Source of the DNA: a virus
Reading direction: 5' to 3' (one strand)
DNA: 64,000 nucleotides
Virus record (IMG/VR): IMGVR_UViG_3300045116_000678
Span: 1 to 64,000 of that record
In this document: piece by piece, positions 25,928-34,228 of the stretch
Numbering within the stretch: the first letter of the stretch is position 1
Layout of the letters: each line of letters opens with the position of its first letter
Notes under the pieces: generated by a model
What the model was told of the DNA's origin: nothing
Databases searched by the model: none
The model's input: only the letters and a program-made list of their open reading frames with translations
Position numbers and translations under genes: made by a program

Positions 25928-26505
25928 CAGACCACCTCGCGCGCGTCCCTGAACGCGGTCCAGAAGGGCTGCGGCACTGCGCCGGGCACGACGTCGAGGC
26001 TGAGCAACAGATTGCTGGTGATGGACGTGTCTACGAGGTTCTGGATGCGCAGCTCCAGCGTCACGGCCACCTCCGTGGCGCCGGTGTAGTCGGGAGCCGC
26101 GGCCGTGCCCGAAGCGATGGTCGTGCCATTCCGCTTCTTGGTGAAGGCCCCTGTGAAGAGGTCCATTTCGAAGAGAAGGTGCCCATCGGCCCCGAAACCG
26201 AAGGGGTCGATGTCGATCTGGTATTCCCATCCCGTGCTCAACACCACCTTGGCCTGGATGTAGTCCTGCGGCGAACCGCCGATGCTTGCCACATCCATTT
26301 CCAGCACGAACGCGCCCGGCGGAGACGGAACCGTCGCCGTGAAGTAGCACATCGACGGCGAGTTGAATGTGCTGTTGTAGAGGCCGCTCGCGCCGCGCTT
26401 GAGGCTGCTCGATCCTGCCCAGTTCGTGGCGGGCGCACCGGCGGACCCCAGCGCGGTGCCGGCCAGGGCCTGCCCGCTGCCGGTGAGTGCGTCGGTGAAA
26501 TCCAT
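25927..26505 (-). CDS. Virion protein, beta-sandwich type
   Basis: A 192-residue protein with strands typical of concanavalin-like or lectin domains (MCYFTATVPSPPGAFVLEMD, KVVLSTGWEYQIDIDPFGFG, EVAVTLELRIQNLVDTS). No motif fixes its ligand. It is translationally coupled to the Asp-box protein. It is likely to be part of the same tail appendage. Confidence 0.6.
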   Translation of the reverse strand: MDFTDALTGSGQALAGTALGSAGAPATNWAGSSSLKRGASGLYNSTFNSPSMCYFTATVPSPPGAFVLEMDVASIGGSPQDYIQAKVVLSTGWEYQIDIDPFGFGADGHLLFEMDLFTGAFTKKRNGTTIASGTAAAPDYTGATEVAVTLELRIQNLVDTSITSNLLLSLDVVPGAVPQPFWTAFRDAREVV

Positions 26506-26509
26506 GGGC

Positions 26510-26920
26510 TTAGGCTTCGTTCACCAGGTTGAACACCTGAGCCGCGTACAGGCCCATGCTCTCGCCGGCCTCCACAGTGCGCGGGTTCGGGAAGCGCACC
26601 GCCACCATGTTCTTGCCGCCGGTGCCGGCCTTCACGTTGCTGCTGATGAGGAACGCACCGTAGAGTGTCTTGTTGGCCGTGAACGTCCAGGTGGACAGGC
26701 CTGCAGCGTTGTCCTGGGCGCCGCCGGCGGGCGCCCCGAAGACTGCCTGCGGCCGGTTGGCCTGCGAAAAGCTCGTGCACTCGGTGGCCAGCGCGGCAAT
26801 GTTGGCCGCGGTCTCGGCACCATTGGGCGTGTAGTCGCCCTCGAACAGGCCGATGTACCAGCTTTGGCCGAGGAAGACGGTCTGCAGGATGTGGTTGGCG
26901 CCTTCGATGCTGGGCTTCAT
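26510..26920 (-). CDS. Conserved small virion protein
   Basis: ATG 26920 gives 136 residues; the longer frame to 27448 overlaps the upstream gene in another frame and is not used. The protein begins with an amphipathic segment (GANHILQTVFLGQSWYIGLF) and continues as beta-rich sequence (WTFTANKTLYGAFLISSNVK). This type is common among tail genes of short-tailed phages. The precise role is unknown. It lies two bases after the hub-like protein gene. Confidence 0.6.
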   Translation of the reverse strand: MKPSIEGANHILQTVFLGQSWYIGLFEGDYTPNGAETAANIAALATECTSFSQANRPQAVFGAPAGGAQDNAAGLSTWTFTANKTLYGAFLISSNVKAGTGGKNMVAVRFPNPRTVEAGESMGLYAAQVFNLVNEA

Positions 26921-26922
26921 GG

Positions 26923-28140
26923 TCAGTTCTCCGTGATGAGCGGCCGGCGGCGCGCTTGGGTGGTCAAGGGCTGCACGCCCTGGCGGGTGTAGATGACGTG
27001 GGACATGCCATCCCAGTCGCGAAAGAGGCACGCAGCGCGCGCCGCGTCGGCGAAGCGCACGGCGTCGTCTTGCACCGCCGTGGCGGTGCCGTCGCTGGCC
27101 CCGATCACCAGGCCCTTTGGCGACACCCAACAGACCTGCGTTTCGTCCGGGCTGCGCGCGCCGGATCCGGCCACGCCACCGAAGGGCAGGACGGGTACCG
27201 CCTGCGTGCCCATCAGGTCGCCCGCGAGCCAGTAGGTCTGGTCGGCGCACACGAACACGCCTCCGACGCACGGCTCCATGACGGTGATCGGGCCCGGCAG
27301 CGGGATGAAGCTCTGCGCAGGGTTGTAGAGCCCGTACCGGTACGGCTCGCTGAACAGCAGCGTGTTGCCGCGCGCCACCAGCATGCGGCCGTTGTAGTGC
27401 CGCACGATCTGGCCGGCCGGCAGCGGCTGCAGGAGCAGCGTCTCGCACCGTGGGCCCGCGCCTAGGCTGTCGACCGCGAGAGCGTTGCCGATCGGCTCCA
27501 CGCGCGTGAGCACGTCGCCGTTCGGGCCGCTGGCGTAGGTCAGCGTGTCGGCCTGCAGGCCGGTGATGAAGAAGCCGCCGGCCTCGGGCAACACGACGCG
27601 CTGCACCGGTGTGGCGGCGCTTTCGGGATCCTGCGTCAGGCGCGTGAACGCGAACAGGTACTGGCCGGCTGCCATCGTGCCCTCGCCAGGGCGCGCGGAG
27701 ACGTTGGGTACCGGATTGGGCGCGGGTGCAGCCGGCATGCGGTCCTGGCCAGCGCTGATGCGACCGAGCGTCACGCCATCGGTCCAGTAGATGTCGCCCG
27801 TGGGCGCGCGCTCGAAAGACACCGGCTGGCCGCTCATGCCGTAGCGTACGACGGTGCGCTGCAGCGCCGCGCCTGATGTGCGCAGCTGCTCCAGATTGCC
27901 GTCGACCACAGCGTAGCCGTCCGGCTCGCCGTCACCCCAGACCGAGTGCGCCGGCGGCGTCAGGGGCGTGCTGTAGCCCTCCCGCAGACGAAAGAACCCG
28001 CCATGGATGTCGATGTTCTCGCCGATGCGCAGGTAGGTGGCGCTGACGCGACCCTGCAGCGTGACGCCCAGCCGCGTCGCGTCAAGGCGATTGTTGACGC
28101 CAAGGAAGGTGCCGAGCGACAGGAGGGGTTTAGTAGCCAC
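26923..28140 (-). CDS. Tail hub/nozzle-like structural protein
   Basis: GTG 28140 is preceded by AGGAGAC and ten further bases. The 405-residue product is beta-rich with repeated short strands and turns (FFITGLQADTLTYASGPNGD, MLVARGNTLLFSEPYRYGLY, VCADQTYWLAGDLMG). This pattern is a probable beta-propeller, as in tail nozzle or needle-adjacent proteins of podoviruses. It is the first gene of the unit headed by the motif at 28174 and follows the adaptor gene, which fits a proximal tail component. Confidence 0.65.
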   Translation of the reverse strand: MATKPLLSLGTFLGVNNRLDATRLGVTLQGRVSATYLRIGENIDIHGGFFRLREGYSTPLTPPAHSVWGDGEPDGYAVVDGNLEQLRTSGAALQRTVVRYGMSGQPVSFERAPTGDIYWTDGVTLGRISAGQDRMPAAPAPNPVPNVSARPGEGTMAAGQYLFAFTRLTQDPESAATPVQRVVLPEAGGFFITGLQADTLTYASGPNGDVLTRVEPIGNALAVDSLGAGPRCETLLLQPLPAGQIVRHYNGRMLVARGNTLLFSEPYRYGLYNPAQSFIPLPGPITVMEPCVGGVFVCADQTYWLAGDLMGTQAVPVLPFGGVAGSGARSPDETQVCWVSPKGLVIGASDGTATAVQDDAVRFADAARAACLFRDWDGMSHVIYTRQGVQPLTTQARRRPLITEN

Positions 28141-28173
28141 GGCGCCGAGTCTCCTGAGCGAACCGCGCGACGT

Positions 28174-28188
28174 CGAACCCTAGAGGGG
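28174..28188 (-). promoter_or_regulatory. Late motif copy 4 (CCCCTCTAGGGTTCG)
   Basis: Identical to copy 3. It lies between the adaptor stop (28194) and the GTG start at 28140 and heads the tail-gene unit 28140-21696. Confidence 0.7.
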
Positions 28189-28193
28189 TTGGA

Positions 28194-28892
28194 CTACCAG
28201 CAGCGATTCACATGCGGCTCGTCAGCCCTGCTGTCCTTGCGGAGGTCGGCGTCCGGCCGCAGGCCGAAGTACTGTTCGAACAGGCCCAGCTCCCGCGACG
28301 CCCGCGATGCATCGAGCGTGTCCGCGTCCTGCTTGCTGTACGCGCGATAGAGCGCCCAGTGAACGAGAAACCGGTGATGGACAGGCGCAACCTCGGGCTT
28401 GGCGTTCTTGTTGTCCGCGCTGAACGGCTTCAGCGGCAGCCGAAGGCCTTCGAGGTGCAGAACGTAGTCGCGGCTGATGAGCGCAGGCAGCAGGATCCGC
28501 GAATCTTCCTGGATGAGGTGCCTGGGCGCGTCGCGCTCGGTGCGCCAGTCCGGGTCGATCTCGTTCATGCGATCGAGCGACACCACCTCCAGCACGCAGC
28601 CGCGGCGCTCGGTCGTCACGGGCACCGTCGTGAGGTCGGTCACCCGGAAGAGCTCGGCCCGCGTGATCTCGAAGAAGAGCGTGAACGGGTAGCCGGACTG
28701 GCCGGGCACCACGCGCACCGTGGTGGCGTCGGGCAGGAGGCGCTTGCGGATAGCGGCCTCCTCCTGCGCCTCGGTCAGCCAGCTAGCGACCGCGGTATCC
28801 GACCAGAGGACGTCGTCGGAGCGCCCGGTGACGTCCCGCGCCTGGTCGTCCGAATCCTCGCGGAAGGCCGCGATCAGCTGTTCGAGCGTCAT
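28194..28892 (-). CDS. Head-tail adaptor protein
   Basis: A 232-residue, mainly helical protein (LEQLIAAFREDSDD at the start; DTAVASWLTEAQEEAAIRKR; HHRFLVHWALYRAYSKQDAD; ASRELGLFEQYFG near the end) with a beta part between. Length, the two-ended helical layout and the place between capsid and tail genes match adaptor (gatekeeper) proteins of podoviruses, which bind the portal ring. It directly follows the 143-residue gene with one base between. Confidence 0.7.
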   Translation of the reverse strand: MTLEQLIAAFREDSDDQARDVTGRSDDVLWSDTAVASWLTEAQEEAAIRKRLLPDATTVRVVPGQSGYPFTLFFEITRAELFRVTDLTTVPVTTERRGCVLEVVSLDRMNEIDPDWRTERDAPRHLIQEDSRILLPALISRDYVLHLEGLRLPLKPFSADNKNAKPEVAPVHHRFLVHWALYRAYSKQDADTLDASRASRELGLFEQYFGLRPDADLRKDSRADEPHVNRCW

Positions 28893-28893
28893 C

Positions 28894-29325
28894 TCAGACC
28901 GGGCCGAACTGGTCGATCAGGCCGATGACGCGCGAGCGCATGTTGTCCAGGCTGAGCGTCTTGGGCACCGTCTGGTCGTACTTCGTCTTCGCGAAGTCCT
29001 GCAGCGCGTCCTTGTCCATCAGCTGCACCTGGTCGCGCAGGTCTTGGAGCTTGGCTGCATTCGCCTCCTGCTCCTTGCGCTTCTGTTCGGCCTTGGCCAG
29101 CTTGTCCGCCGTATCGTCCTTGGTGGCGTCCGTCTTCGTCGGCTTCTTCGCGTCGGCGGGCGCCTGTTCGAAGACGTCCGTGTGACGGAGGAACTTGCGG
29201 CCGACCTCGGCGGGCACCTCTCGCACTTGGTCCGTGACGAAAGTGAGGCCAGTGCCGTAGTTGCGATCGGTGAACTCCGGCCGACGGCCGATGTACTTGA
29301 CGTGGACCGTGATGGCGTCAGGCAT
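28894..29325 (-). CDS. Small head-completion-like protein
   Basis: The 143-residue protein has an N-terminal beta domain of about 50 residues (ITVHVKYIGRRPEFTDRNYG) and a long Lys/Glu/Ala-rich helix (AKAEQKRKEQEANAAKLQDL). It lies between the minor head protein and the adaptor. This two-part form is often found in small phage head proteins whose beta domain binds capsid or portal. The exact function is not known. Confidence 0.55.
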   Translation of the reverse strand: MPDAITVHVKYIGRRPEFTDRNYGTGLTFVTDQVREVPAEVGRKFLRHTDVFEQAPADAKKPTKTDATKDDTADKLAKAEQKRKEQEANAAKLQDLRDQVQLMDKDALQDFAKTKYDQTVPKTLSLDNMRSRVIGLIDQFGPV

Positions 29326-29353
29326 GTGGAACTCCTCGAGATGGGGGAAAGGA

Positions 29354-29371
29354 AAGGGGCCGAAGCCCCTT
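29354..29371 (-). promoter_or_regulatory. Intergenic C(UUCG)G hairpin
   Basis: On the minus-strand RNA AAGGGGC pairs with GCCCCUU around UUCG, a very stable tetraloop. It sits between two head genes without a U-run, so it is more likely an RNA-stability or processing element than a terminator. Confidence 0.6.
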
Positions 29372-29388
29372 CCCTACTGGCGTCGCGC

Positions 29389-29862
29389 TCAGCGCGGGCC
29401 GGTGAGCTCGCCGTACACCAGCACCTTGATGTCGCTGGCCTTGGCGTTGGCGGCACCGGCGATGGTGAGGATCAGGCGGGCGGGCTTCGGCAGCGTCACC
29501 AGCTTCGAGCCGGCGGCGCGCACGCGGCCGGCGGCGTTGAGTGCGAGGCCGGCGCCGAAGTAGGCAGCGTCCTGGGGCACGCCTGCGTCATCCACGCCGT
29601 CCTCGTACTTGAAGCCGAGCGAGCCGGTGACGGCGGCGGTCATCGCAGTGGTGATGAGCGCCTGGGCGTCCTCCAGGCGCATGCCCTCGGGCAGGCCGCC
29701 CAGATCCACGACGTCGCCGATGGCGAGCGCAGCTGCGGAATCCGAGTTGTCGGCAGAGCCGCTGGCCAGCGTCTTCAGGCCGAAGGCGAGCGTCGACAGG
29801 TTGCCGTAGGGGTTCGGGCCGAACTGACGGCCGCGGAAGTGCTTGAGCTTGATGGTTGCCAT
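29389..29862 (-). CDS. Head decoration/minor head protein
   Basis: A 157-residue protein, mostly beta and small residues (GLKTLASGSADNSDSAAALA, VVDLGGLPEGMRLEDAQALI, PARLILTIAGAANAKASDIK). It lies just after the major capsid gene and is enclosed by two UUCG hairpins. Size and position suggest a decoration or stabilisation protein. No diagnostic motif is present. Confidence 0.6.
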   Translation of the reverse strand: MATIKLKHFRGRQFGPNPYGNLSTLAFGLKTLASGSADNSDSAAALAIGDVVDLGGLPEGMRLEDAQALITTAMTAAVTGSLGFKYEDGVDDAGVPQDAAYFGAGLALNAAGRVRAAGSKLVTLPKPARLILTIAGAANAKASDIKVLVYGELTGPR

Positions 29863-29897
29863 GTTGGCCTCCAGGGAAGTGGGGGAGTCAGTGGGGC

Positions 29898-29917
29898 GGG
29901 CCGGCCGAAGCCAGCCC
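29898..29917 (-). promoter_or_regulatory. Intergenic C(UUCG)G hairpin after the capsid gene
   Basis: On the minus strand GGGCUGGC pairs with GCCGGCCC (one U-G pair) around UUCG. It lies between the major capsid gene and the minor head gene and may stabilise the upstream mRNA. Confidence 0.6.
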
Positions 29918-29925
29918 GCGGGCCA

Positions 29926-31221
29926 TCACTTGCGGGCGCCGATGATCGGGACCGCCGTGTCGATGACCGTCACGCCGTAGTCGGTGATTTCCTTGCCTTC
30001 GCCGGTGTCCACCTCGAAACGGATCTTCGAGACGCCGCGGATGGCGCCCAGCAGCAGTTCCACCTTGTCGCCGTGGTCCAGCTCCTTCTCGCTCCAGAAG
30101 AACGGGATGCCGCCACGGTCTTCGCCAGCGCTGGCCATCGCTTCCGCGACCGCCTGGCCGCCGAGCAGGATGGCCCGGTCGATGGCGAAGTTGGTGCCGA
30201 AGCCGGCGGGCACGACGCACGTGCTTTCGGCCTCGCTGTCGAACGCTGCGCAGTAGCGGATCGTGTCGCCAGCGTAGAACCGGATGGGGCGGTTCTGCTT
30301 GACGATCAGGATGCCGTTCCACAGACCCACGTCGCCGGTGAACAGCGGGTGGTTCTGCATGCGCGAGGCGCGGGCGAGCGCCGAGGCCTGGAACTGACGG
30401 AAGCTCGGGTCGGTGGCGAAGCCGCTGTACTGGGCGGGCGACACCAGCAGCACCCGCAGCGGGCTGTCGTCAGCGGCCGGATCGCCCTCGAACTTCACGA
30501 CGGGCGGCGGCAGCGCGATCTGCTCCATGTAGGTGCGGACGGCGTCGACCGTGTCCATCTTGAACAGGTCGGTGGTCTGCAGGTCCACCTCGCCGGCGTT
30601 CACCGTGAAGGGCTTGATGGCGCCGGCGTCGGCGATGAAGTGCCGGTTCTTGGTCGGCGCCTTCACGGGGTTCACCATGATCTCGGCGAAATCCGAATCG
30701 GCCTCGGTGGGCACGACCCACTCGATGTTGTTCTGGAAGCCACGGGCGCCGGCGGCATGGGCCAGCAGCGACTGGTCCACGTACTTGTCCATCAGGCCCT
30801 GCGCGACCGGGCGGCCGAGCGCGCGGAAGTCCGCCGGGCTGCGGATCTGCGTCATGACGTCGCCGAGGTCGACGGGGAAGCGCGCCTGGTTGACGCGCAG
30901 CTTGTCCTCGGACAGTTTCATGCCGACGCCACGGCCCTCGGCGACCTTGCTGCCCATGATCGGCTTGGCGCCGACCGGGTTCAGCAGGTGGAAGGTGACT
31001 TCGTCTCCGCGGTTCTTGCCGAGATCCTGGCAGCGCACGACGGGCATGTGCTGGGACGTCTGCTTGCGGATGGTGGCGACAGCGCCGGCCGTGCCCTTCG
31101 GCATGGCACCCGTAAGGCGGTTCCAGGTGGAGTTCCGCTGGTTGTGGGTGGCGAACAGGCCGACCGCCTGTTGCACCAAGGCCTTCGGATCGCCGTAGGC
31201 CATGTGGGTCTTCGTGGTCAC
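29926..31221 (-). CDS. Major capsid protein, N4-gp56 (DUF4043) type
   Basis: The 431-residue protein fits the N4-gp56 capsid family in length and in conserved-looking parts: WNRLTGAMPKGTAG near the N-terminus, ADFRALGRPVAQGLMDKYVD, NRHFIADAGAIKPFTV, LRVLLVSPAQYSGFATDPSF and a C-terminal ITDYGVTVIDTAVPI. It forms the HK97-like icosahedral shell. It follows the scaffold-like gene after 53 bases that include a CCACC/GGTGG hairpin. MTTKTHMAYGD is the preferred start, with AAGGAGG just upstream. Confidence 0.85.
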   Translation of the reverse strand: MTTKTHMAYGDPKALVQQAVGLFATHNQRNSTWNRLTGAMPKGTAGAVATIRKQTSQHMPVVRCQDLGKNRGDEVTFHLLNPVGAKPIMGSKVAEGRGVGMKLSEDKLRVNQARFPVDLGDVMTQIRSPADFRALGRPVAQGLMDKYVDQSLLAHAAGARGFQNNIEWVVPTEADSDFAEIMVNPVKAPTKNRHFIADAGAIKPFTVNAGEVDLQTTDLFKMDTVDAVRTYMEQIALPPPVVKFEGDPAADDSPLRVLLVSPAQYSGFATDPSFRQFQASALARASRMQNHPLFTGDVGLWNGILIVKQNRPIRFYAGDTIRYCAAFDSEAESTCVVPAGFGTNFAIDRAILLGGQAVAEAMASAGEDRGGIPFFWSEKELDHGDKVELLLGAIRGVSKIRFEVDTGEGKEITDYGVTVIDTAVPIIGARK

Positions 31222-31274
31222 TGTGGACCTCCTTCAGTGGGACAGGCGCCACCTCCCGGTGGTGCCGTTGGCAA

Positions 31275-32357
31275 TCAGAGTTGCCGGTTCAGGAAAGCCT
31301 CGATCTGCGCGGGCGTCATGGATGCCATCCGCTCCGACATATCGGGGCCGCTCAATCCAGCGAGCTGCTCGTCCGCACTGAGCCCGGAGGGTCGGCCGCC
31401 CGGAAGGTCCGAGAGGCTGACCGGCACCGGCGTCGGTGCGGCTTGAGCCGCCGCCTTGGCCTGGGCCTTCACGTCGCCAGCGGGCGCCGTGTCGGCCTGG
31501 GCCGGAGCTCGTCCAGAGGACGCTTTGAAGGTGTCGAAGAGCTCGATGACCGCACCGGTGTCACCACCGGTCAGTACGTCGCGGTAGCCCGGCTGCGCGA
31601 ACTTGGGTTGCTTGGCAATCCAGTCCTGCAGCTCCTTGCTCTCGAAGATGGAATCGGCATCCGGGTGCGCCTTGTAGATCGCTTGGTAGTGCGCCTGGGT
31701 GTCGTTGGCGGCCTGCGACTGCTGGAAGGGCTTGAGCGCCTCCCCGACCTTCGCGTTCACCACCTCTGCCACCCGTGCCGCGACCTGCGCGTCCACCAGT
31801 TGCTGGATGCCTCTGGCCATCGCCTCCTCGGAGAAGTCCCCGAAAATCGCCGGGTCGACACCCTTGTCGATGGCCGCTTGCGCAGCCGCGACTTGGTTGT
31901 CCACCGCGGTCGGCGCTTGTCCCGCGTCGACGCGCTGCTGGGCTTGGGCCCTGAGGCCTTCCAACTCCTTCAGCGCGGCGGCGTGGGCGCTTTCGGCCTG
32001 TTCGGCCTTCGCCTTCCATTGCTTCTCGCCGTCCCGCGCGGCCACCAGCTTCTCGTACGGGATGGTGTGGACACCATCCTTCGCCTGGATCACCGTCTTC
32101 GACGGATCCTTCGGCTCGTCCAAGTCACCATCGGCGGCTGCCGCGGGCTTGCTCTCTTCCTTCGTCTGGTCCTTGACGCCGTCGGGGTTGGCTTCGCCTG
32201 CAGCAGGGGTCGCGTCGGGCTTCGCGTCCAGTTCCGGCTTGGTGCCGGTATCGCCCTGTTCGGCCAGTTCGAGGAGCTGGGCCGCCTGTTGCGGGGTGAG
32301 CGTGCCGTGCTCGGCGTGCTGCTGAATGAACTCGTCTTGTGCTGCTGTGATCGTCAT
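31275..32357 (-). CDS. Scaffold-like capsid assembly protein
   Basis: From ATG 32357 (AGGC before it) the protein has 360 residues. It is acidic and helical with Gln/Ala/Glu-rich coiled coil (WKAKAEQAESAHAAALKELE, AQAQQRVDAGQAPTAVDNQV), no membrane segment, and lies directly before the capsid gene, as scaffolds do. Residues 223-283 form a compact region (HYQAIYKAHPDADSIFESKE to KASSGR) that also occurs at the end of the membrane protein at 19047-19661. The C-terminal helix (SMTPAQIEAFLNRQL) may bind capsid protein. A longer frame to 32414 lacks support. Confidence 0.75.
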   Translation of the reverse strand: MTITAAQDEFIQQHAEHGTLTPQQAAQLLELAEQGDTGTKPELDAKPDATPAAGEANPDGVKDQTKEESKPAAAADGDLDEPKDPSKTVIQAKDGVHTIPYEKLVAARDGEKQWKAKAEQAESAHAAALKELEGLRAQAQQRVDAGQAPTAVDNQVAAAQAAIDKGVDPAIFGDFSEEAMARGIQQLVDAQVAARVAEVVNAKVGEALKPFQQSQAANDTQAHYQAIYKAHPDADSIFESKELQDWIAKQPKFAQPGYRDVLTGGDTGAVIELFDTFKASSGRAPAQADTAPAGDVKAQAKAAAQAAPTPVPVSLSDLPGGRPSGLSADEQLAGLSGPDMSERMASMTPAQIEAFLNRQL

Positions 32358-32410
32358 GCCTGTCCCGCCACATGTCGCCGTGGCCGCAAGGGGCAGCATT
32401 TGGGTGGCAG

Positions 32411-32430
32411 GCACGGGCCGAAGCCCGCGC
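32411..32430 (-). promoter_or_regulatory. C(UUCG)G hairpin in the scaffold leader
   Basis: On the minus-strand RNA GCGCGGGC pairs with GCCCGUGC (one G-U pair) around UUCG. It is the third hairpin of this type at capsid-gene boundaries. Confidence 0.55.
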
Positions 32431-32554
32431 CCACAGCCCTCCAGCTATGGGAACCTCCTCTCGGAGGCTTTGCCGCACCATCACGGTGGGGCGCTTCGCC
32501 TTCGGCTTTCGCGTCTGGCTTGGGCTGCACTTTGCCGGCACGCGGCGTGATCTG

Positions 32555-32569
32555 GAAACCCTACAGGGG
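32555..32569 (-). promoter_or_regulatory. Late motif copy 5 (CCCCTGTAGGGTTTC)
   Basis: Matches the core, with the final G-containing part changed to TTTC. It heads the scaffold/capsid/adaptor unit (32357-28194), about 200 bases before the first start codon. Confidence 0.65.
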
Positions 32570-32699
32570 GGCAGCTTTGACTGTGAGTCGCGCAAGCCAT
32601 CACGAACGCGCCAGCGGCCCGGCGGTTTAGCCTTTAGCACTTTCGCTTGACTCAGGAGACCAAAAAGAGGATTCTCACCGCGAGGACAAGGAGTAGAGT

Positions 32700-33806
32700 A
32701 TGAGAAGAACTTGGGTGCTTTTCTTACTGGCGTTTTCTAGCGTCTGGCTAGCCAGTTGCGGGTCGGACTATAAAAGGCCGCAACCTCCGCCCTTGGTCAA
32801 ATGCACTTCTGCAAAGGACTGCACTGACATACTTCCCATTGAGCAGAGTGTTTGCGGATGGAGCGCTGAATCCACGGTAGACACTGGCAAGTGGGGACGT
32901 GTTGGGGGGAGTCCGTCTTTGAACCAATGGCGACTCTACAACTTTGACGCACAGCGCGATGTTTCGGCGGTGGTCAAGGTTCACATCGAAACTCAATTGC
33001 CAGAAGCCCCCACCGAAAAATACATTCCGTATTTCCTCAAGGCGCGTCCCAAAGACGGCACTATCAAGGGGGGGCGTCCAGACTCAATCGACACAGCTGG
33101 ACCATACGCCTACCTCGGATGCGAGTGGGTTCGAAGAGTCGATAACACAATCATTCGGTACACGTACCAGGTAGTCAGCGCATGCTACGTGAACGACCCC
33201 AACTGCCCGGCACAACCGCCCTATGAAAAGCCCGAGCAACGGCCTCCGGTTGAGGATGAGCTGGCTAGATGCGAGGTCGCATGCTCCAGCGGAGATCCGA
33301 GAAAATGCCTCGCCTACGATTTAAGCGCTCCTATCGCGTCAACACCAGCACGGCGGATGAATCAGATTGCCGTCCAGTTGCGTGACAACCCGATTCCATT
33401 CGGCGTAGACATGTCTCCGCTACTGGATGCAATTGACAACGCTACCGGGGCAAGCTGCAGAGGTCGGCAACTTACGATAGGTGAACAGGGGGAGGCGGTT
33501 GCGTTTGGGCAAGCCTGCAGGTTTCAGTTAGCCACTCCTGCAAAGACGCCCCCGGATCTTCAGCTCCTCATGCTGGACGTTCCAAACGTCGTGTCTGGTC
33601 AATTCACGCGCGGAGCAACTGCGCCAGTGCTGCCCAAGATCCAGTGGAGCTCAGAGAATTCTCCGACCATTGACTACTATGCAAACGGATCCACTGGAGG
33701 CAAGACCGGCACCGAGTCGATAGCCGCAATCTACGTGGGAACATCAAGAATGCTGATCGCCGGAAAAGAGAAGTTCTGCGCCCGCGTCAACTACACCGGG
33801 GGCTGA
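32700..33806 (+). CDS. Secreted lipoprotein (moron)
   Basis: ATG 32700 has AAGGAG six bases upstream. The signal (TWVLFLLAFSSVWLASCGS) ends in lipobox LASC, so the protein is a lipoprotein; the residue after Cys is Gly, which does not prevent outer-membrane sorting. The mature part has many Cys (CTSAKDC, CEVACSSGDPRKC) and no domain I know. It is on the strand opposite the late genes, has visibly lower G+C, and overlaps the 3' end of the gene at 33787 by 20 bases. A role in lysogenic conversion or receptor masking is possible. It is not established. Confidence 0.75.
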   Translation: MRRTWVLFLLAFSSVWLASCGSDYKRPQPPPLVKCTSAKDCTDILPIEQSVCGWSAESTVDTGKWGRVGGSPSLNQWRLYNFDAQRDVSAVVKVHIETQLPEAPTEKYIPYFLKARPKDGTIKGGRPDSIDTAGPYAYLGCEWVRRVDNTIIRYTYQVVSACYVNDPNCPAQPPYEKPEQRPPVEDELARCEVACSSGDPRKCLAYDLSAPIASTPARRMNQIAVQLRDNPIPFGVDMSPLLDAIDNATGASCRGRQLTIGEQGEAVAFGQACRFQLATPAKTPPDLQLLMLDVPNVVSGQFTRGATAPVLPKIQWSSENSPTIDYYANGSTGGKTGTESIAAIYVGTSRMLIAGKEKFCARVNYTGG

Positions 33807-34224
33807 CCCTAGCGCGGCCCGCGCGCTCGAGGATCTGCCTACACAGCAGCAACGCCGCGGCGGCGGGCCATGACGGGTTCGTGGGTGCGATGGGAAACGG
33901 GTTGTGCTCCCGGATGGACGCCTCGATGGCGATCGCCAGCCAGTACGGCATGGGCATCGGTTGCGGCGCGGGGCCCCGCATGGCCTCGGCAGGTCCGCCC
34001 ACCTCCAGCGGCTTGAAGACCTGCACGTCACCCCACCTGCCGAGTTCGCAGGCGATGAGCAGCGCGCCCTGCGGCGTGGCCGGCAACTTGTCCACCACCT
34101 CGCAGTAGTCGGGCAGAGCACCACCCTCGGATTCAAGGTGTGCGGCCAGCCAGGGCGGCACCATGATCTTGATCGGTTCGACTTCGTTCATGCGCGCAAA
34201 GCACCAAGCCCTGTGGTCTGACAT
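33787..34224 (-). CDS. Small late protein between portal and scaffold
   Basis: Starts at 34224 or, more likely by composition, 34191 (MNEVEPIKIMVPPWLAAHLE). With the first start it has 145 residues. The C-terminal half is helical (PMPYWLAIAIEASIREHNPF and AAAALLLCRQILERAGR). It is expressed from the unit headed by the motif at 34342, behind a leader with a complex RNA fold. Its place in the head-gene run suggests a packaging or assembly accessory. The function is unknown. Confidence 0.55.
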   Translation of the reverse strand: MSDHRAWCFARMNEVEPIKIMVPPWLAAHLESEGGALPDYCEVVDKLPATPQGALLIACELGRWGDVQVFKPLEVGGPAEAMRGPAPQPMPMPYWLAIAIEASIREHNPFPIAPTNPSWPAAAALLLCRQILERAGRARVSPRCS

Positions 34225-34228
34225 CCCC

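Larger units (their letters stand above)
32358..32699. other. Long leader of the scaffold unit; intergenic region
   Basis: No gene is seen on either strand. On the minus strand it is the leader from the late motif at 32555 to the scaffold start: it contains a C(UUCG)G hairpin (32411-32430) and a CCTCC-GAGA-GGAGG hairpin near 32456-32469. The rightmost 130 bases must hold the promoter of the lipoprotein gene at 32700, but I cannot name -35 and -10 boxes with confidence. Confidence 0.5.

Noticed and set aside
28720-31446. 908-codon plus-strand frame over the capsid region
   Set aside because: Shadow of the capsid, minor head and adaptor genes, which carry recognisable family features in the other direction.
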